Assembly (NCBI GenBank): GCA_902767065.1
Contig: CACXFW010000456.1
Span: forward strand, 1 to 7,070
Reading direction: 5' to 3'
Length of the DNA: 7,070 nucleotides
DNA from: an uncultured Lachnospiraceae bacterium
Lineage (GTDB): Bacteria > Bacillota > Clostridia > Lachnospirales > Lachnospiraceae
Both the position numbers and the translations under genes were made by a program. Shown one piece after another: positions 5,589 to 7,070 of the stretch. Positions within the stretch are counted from its first letter, which is position 1. Each line of letters starts with the position of its first letter. Below the pieces are notes generated by a model that searched no databases, had not been told where the DNA came from, and was given only the letters and a program-made list of their open reading frames with translations.

Positions 5589-6983
5589 ATGAGTACACTT
5601 CTGATCAGGAACATTGACGCGGTTGTCACCTGTGACAAGGAGGATTCGATGCCGCGCGGAGTGGATCTTCTGTGTGTGGATGGAATCATCCAAAGGATTG
5701 GCAAGGATCTGGAATCCCAGCTGAAGAAACCGGCATCAGGCCAGCCTGCCCCCTCCATCGACCGCGTGATCGATGCGTCCGGCATGATTGCCTATCCCGG
5801 TCTGGTCAACGCGCATCATCATCTTTATCAGGTTTTCTCGCGCAATCTTCCCGAAGTGCAGAATCTCGAGCTGTTTGACTGGCTCGTCGCGCTGTACGAG
5901 GTCTGGAAGAACCTGACGGAGGAGACGGAACGCCTGGCGAGCCTGACGGCGATGGGCGAGCTGATGAAAAATGGCTGCACGACCGTCTTTGATCATCATT
6001 ATGTGTTCCCCGCAAACGGCGGCGATCTCATCGGGGCGCAGTGGGAGGCTGCCACCAGGCTCGGGATACGGATGCATTTTTCCAGAGGAAGCATGGACCG
6101 CTCCAGAAAGGACGGGGGGCTTCCGCCTGACAGTGTCGTTCAGACCGTCGATGAGATCATGAAGGATTCCGTGCGGCTGATCGAGAAGTATCAGGATCCC
6201 TCTTTCGGTTCCATGAAGCGCATCGCTCTGGCACCCTGTTCGCCATTTTCCGTGTCGGAGGATCTGCTGCGTGAAAGTGCCCGCCTCGCGCGGGACTACC
6301 ATGTCAGGCTGCACACCCACCTGTGCGAAACGAAGGACGAGGAGAATTACACGCTTGAAAAGGTCGGACTCAGGCCGCTCGCTTATATGGAGAAGCTGGG
6401 CTGGGTCGGAGGTGACGTCTGGTACGCGCACGGGATTCATTTCAATACTCAGGAGCTGCAGCTTCTGGCTCAGACCGGTACCGGGGTCTGCCACTGTCCG
6501 GTCTCGAACATGAAGCTTTCGTCCGGGATCGCGCGGATCCCCGAGATGCTGGCAATGGGCATTCCGGTCGGCCTTGGCGTGGATGGCAGCGCGAGCAATG
6601 ACGGCTCGAACCTTCTGGAGGAGCTGCGCGTTGCATATCTTCTCCACCGGCTGAATTCTTCTGACAAAGCGCCTTCGGGATACGATGTGCTGAAGATGGC
6701 GACCATGGGTTCCGCGCGGCTCCTTGGACGCGATCAGGAGATCGGCAGTCTCGAAGAAGGAAAATGCGCCGATCTGTTCCTTGTCTCTTCGAGCCGGTTG
6801 GAACTCGTCGGGGCGCTGTTTGATCCAAAATCCGTACTCGGCACGGTCGGCCTGAAGGGCGCGGTTGATTACACCATCGTGAATGGCGAAGTCACGGTGG
6901 AGAACGGGCGTCTTGCGAAGGTCGACGAGGAGAAGCTGACAGCACAGGCAAATGCGCAGGACCGCATCTATCTGGGGCGGTGA
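5589..6983 (+). CDS. Amidohydrolase, probable 8-oxoguanine deaminase
   Basis: This 464-residue cytosolic metal hydrolase probably deaminates 8-oxoguanine to urate, or a closely related purine or azine. Metal and catalytic residues of the amidohydrolase superfamily are all visible: H76 and H78 (NAHHH), H242 and H244 (LHTHLCE) with E247, H281 (AHGIH) and D332 (GVDGSASND). The segment 165-185 (SRGSM, then KDGGLPPDSVVQ) and IALAPCSPFSV (212-222) are typical of the 8-oxoguanine deaminase group within the SsnA/AtzA-like family. The N-terminal strands LLIRNIDAVVTCD and the C-terminal GSLEEGKCADLFLV belong to the flanking beta-sandwich, so the protein is full length. Guanine deaminase or an s-triazine hydrolase are alternatives, but the 165-185 signature argues against them. 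It may be co-transcribed with the TPR-like gene. An internal start at M21 has its own good ribosome binding site but would remove the first sandwich strand. Confidence 0.88.
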   Translation: MSTLLIRNIDAVVTCDKEDSMPRGVDLLCVDGIIQRIGKDLESQLKKPASGQPAPSIDRVIDASGMIAYPGLVNAHHHLYQVFSRNLPEVQNLELFDWLVALYEVWKNLTEETERLASLTAMGELMKNGCTTVFDHHYVFPANGGDLIGAQWEAATRLGIRMHFSRGSMDRSRKDGGLPPDSVVQTVDEIMKDSVRLIEKYQDPSFGSMKRIALAPCSPFSVSEDLLRESARLARDYHVRLHTHLCETKDEENYTLEKVGLRPLAYMEKLGWVGGDVWYAHGIHFNTQELQLLAQTGTGVCHCPVSNMKLSSGIARIPEMLAMGIPVGLGVDGSASNDGSNLLEELRVAYLLHRLNSSDKAPSGYDVLKMATMGSARLLGRDQEIGSLEEGKCADLFLVSSSRLELVGALFDPKSVLGTVGLKGAVDYTIVNGEVTVENGRLAKVDEEKLTAQANAQDRIYLGR

Positions 6984-7070
6984 TCCTCACAGGATTCCAT
7001 GTGGAGAAGGATTCCTTCCGCCACAGGCGCACACTGCGCGCTGCATCCGCGAAAGACTTCCCTCTGTCTG
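6984..7070 (+). other. Right edge: possible start of another gene, unresolved
   Basis: No stop codon interrupts the frame of GTG at 7001, which reads VEKDSFRHRRTL and on to the window edge, with an AGGA at 6991-6994. A second frame from ATG 6999 is also open, so the choice is weak; the GTG frame has slightly more G/C at third positions. A short stem, GTGG/CCAC with GAAG/CTTC inside (7001-7024), overlaps the same bases and has no T-tract. Confidence 0.2.

Noticed and set aside
5736..6647. Minus-strand open frame of 303 codons antisense to the deaminase
   Set aside because: It mirrors the codon pattern of the conserved deaminase gene and shows no protein motif of its own.

Overview
The window looks like chromosomal DNA from a Clostridia bacterium, most likely a Lachnospiraceae member with a fairly GC-rich genome. 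The basis is the CarB sequence, which resembles Lachnospiraceae CarB in runs such as WEGVHVSGT and ALLPNLGGQSGLN, together with strong AAGGAGG-type ribosome binding sites and compact Firmicute gene spacing. The taxonomic call rests on remembered family sequences, not on a search.

Layout. Positions 1-85 hold non-coding DNA with two perfect short hairpins and a probable copy of a dispersed repeat. Positions 86-3616 (minus strand) are carB, the large subunit of carbamoyl-phosphate synthase, about 100 residues longer than usual because of two insertions in its middle. Positions 3617-3778 are a divergent promoter region where the carB promoter and the promoter of the next gene appear to lie on top of each other. 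Positions 3779-4285 (plus) encode a CYTH-domain (triphosphate tunnel) protein. Positions 4286-4556 contain a palindromic repeat element and then a structured leader. Positions 4557-5477 (plus) encode an unrecognised soluble protein with TPR-like helices. A 44-bp tandem repeat runs from the end of that gene into the next intergenic space. Positions 5589-6983 (plus) encode an amidohydrolase very like 8-oxoguanine deaminase. The last 87 bases are not resolved; an open frame from 7001 may begin another gene.

How the genes fit together. carB makes carbamoyl phosphate for pyrimidines and arginine. The usual partner carA is not next to it: the adjacent upstream gene is divergent and unrelated. The CYTH protein and the deaminase also act on phosphates and nucleobases, but the sequence gives no proof that the four genes form one pathway. 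The TPR-like gene and the deaminase are co-directional and 111 bp apart, so they may be co-transcribed.

No phage, CRISPR array, transposase or defence system is visible. The less ordinary signals are the CarB linker made of three tandem 18-22 residue repeats, the interlocked divergent promoters, a dispersed inverted-repeat family whose copies bracket the CYTH gene and supply its stop codon, and a 44-bp tandem repeat that includes the 3' end of the TPR-like gene.
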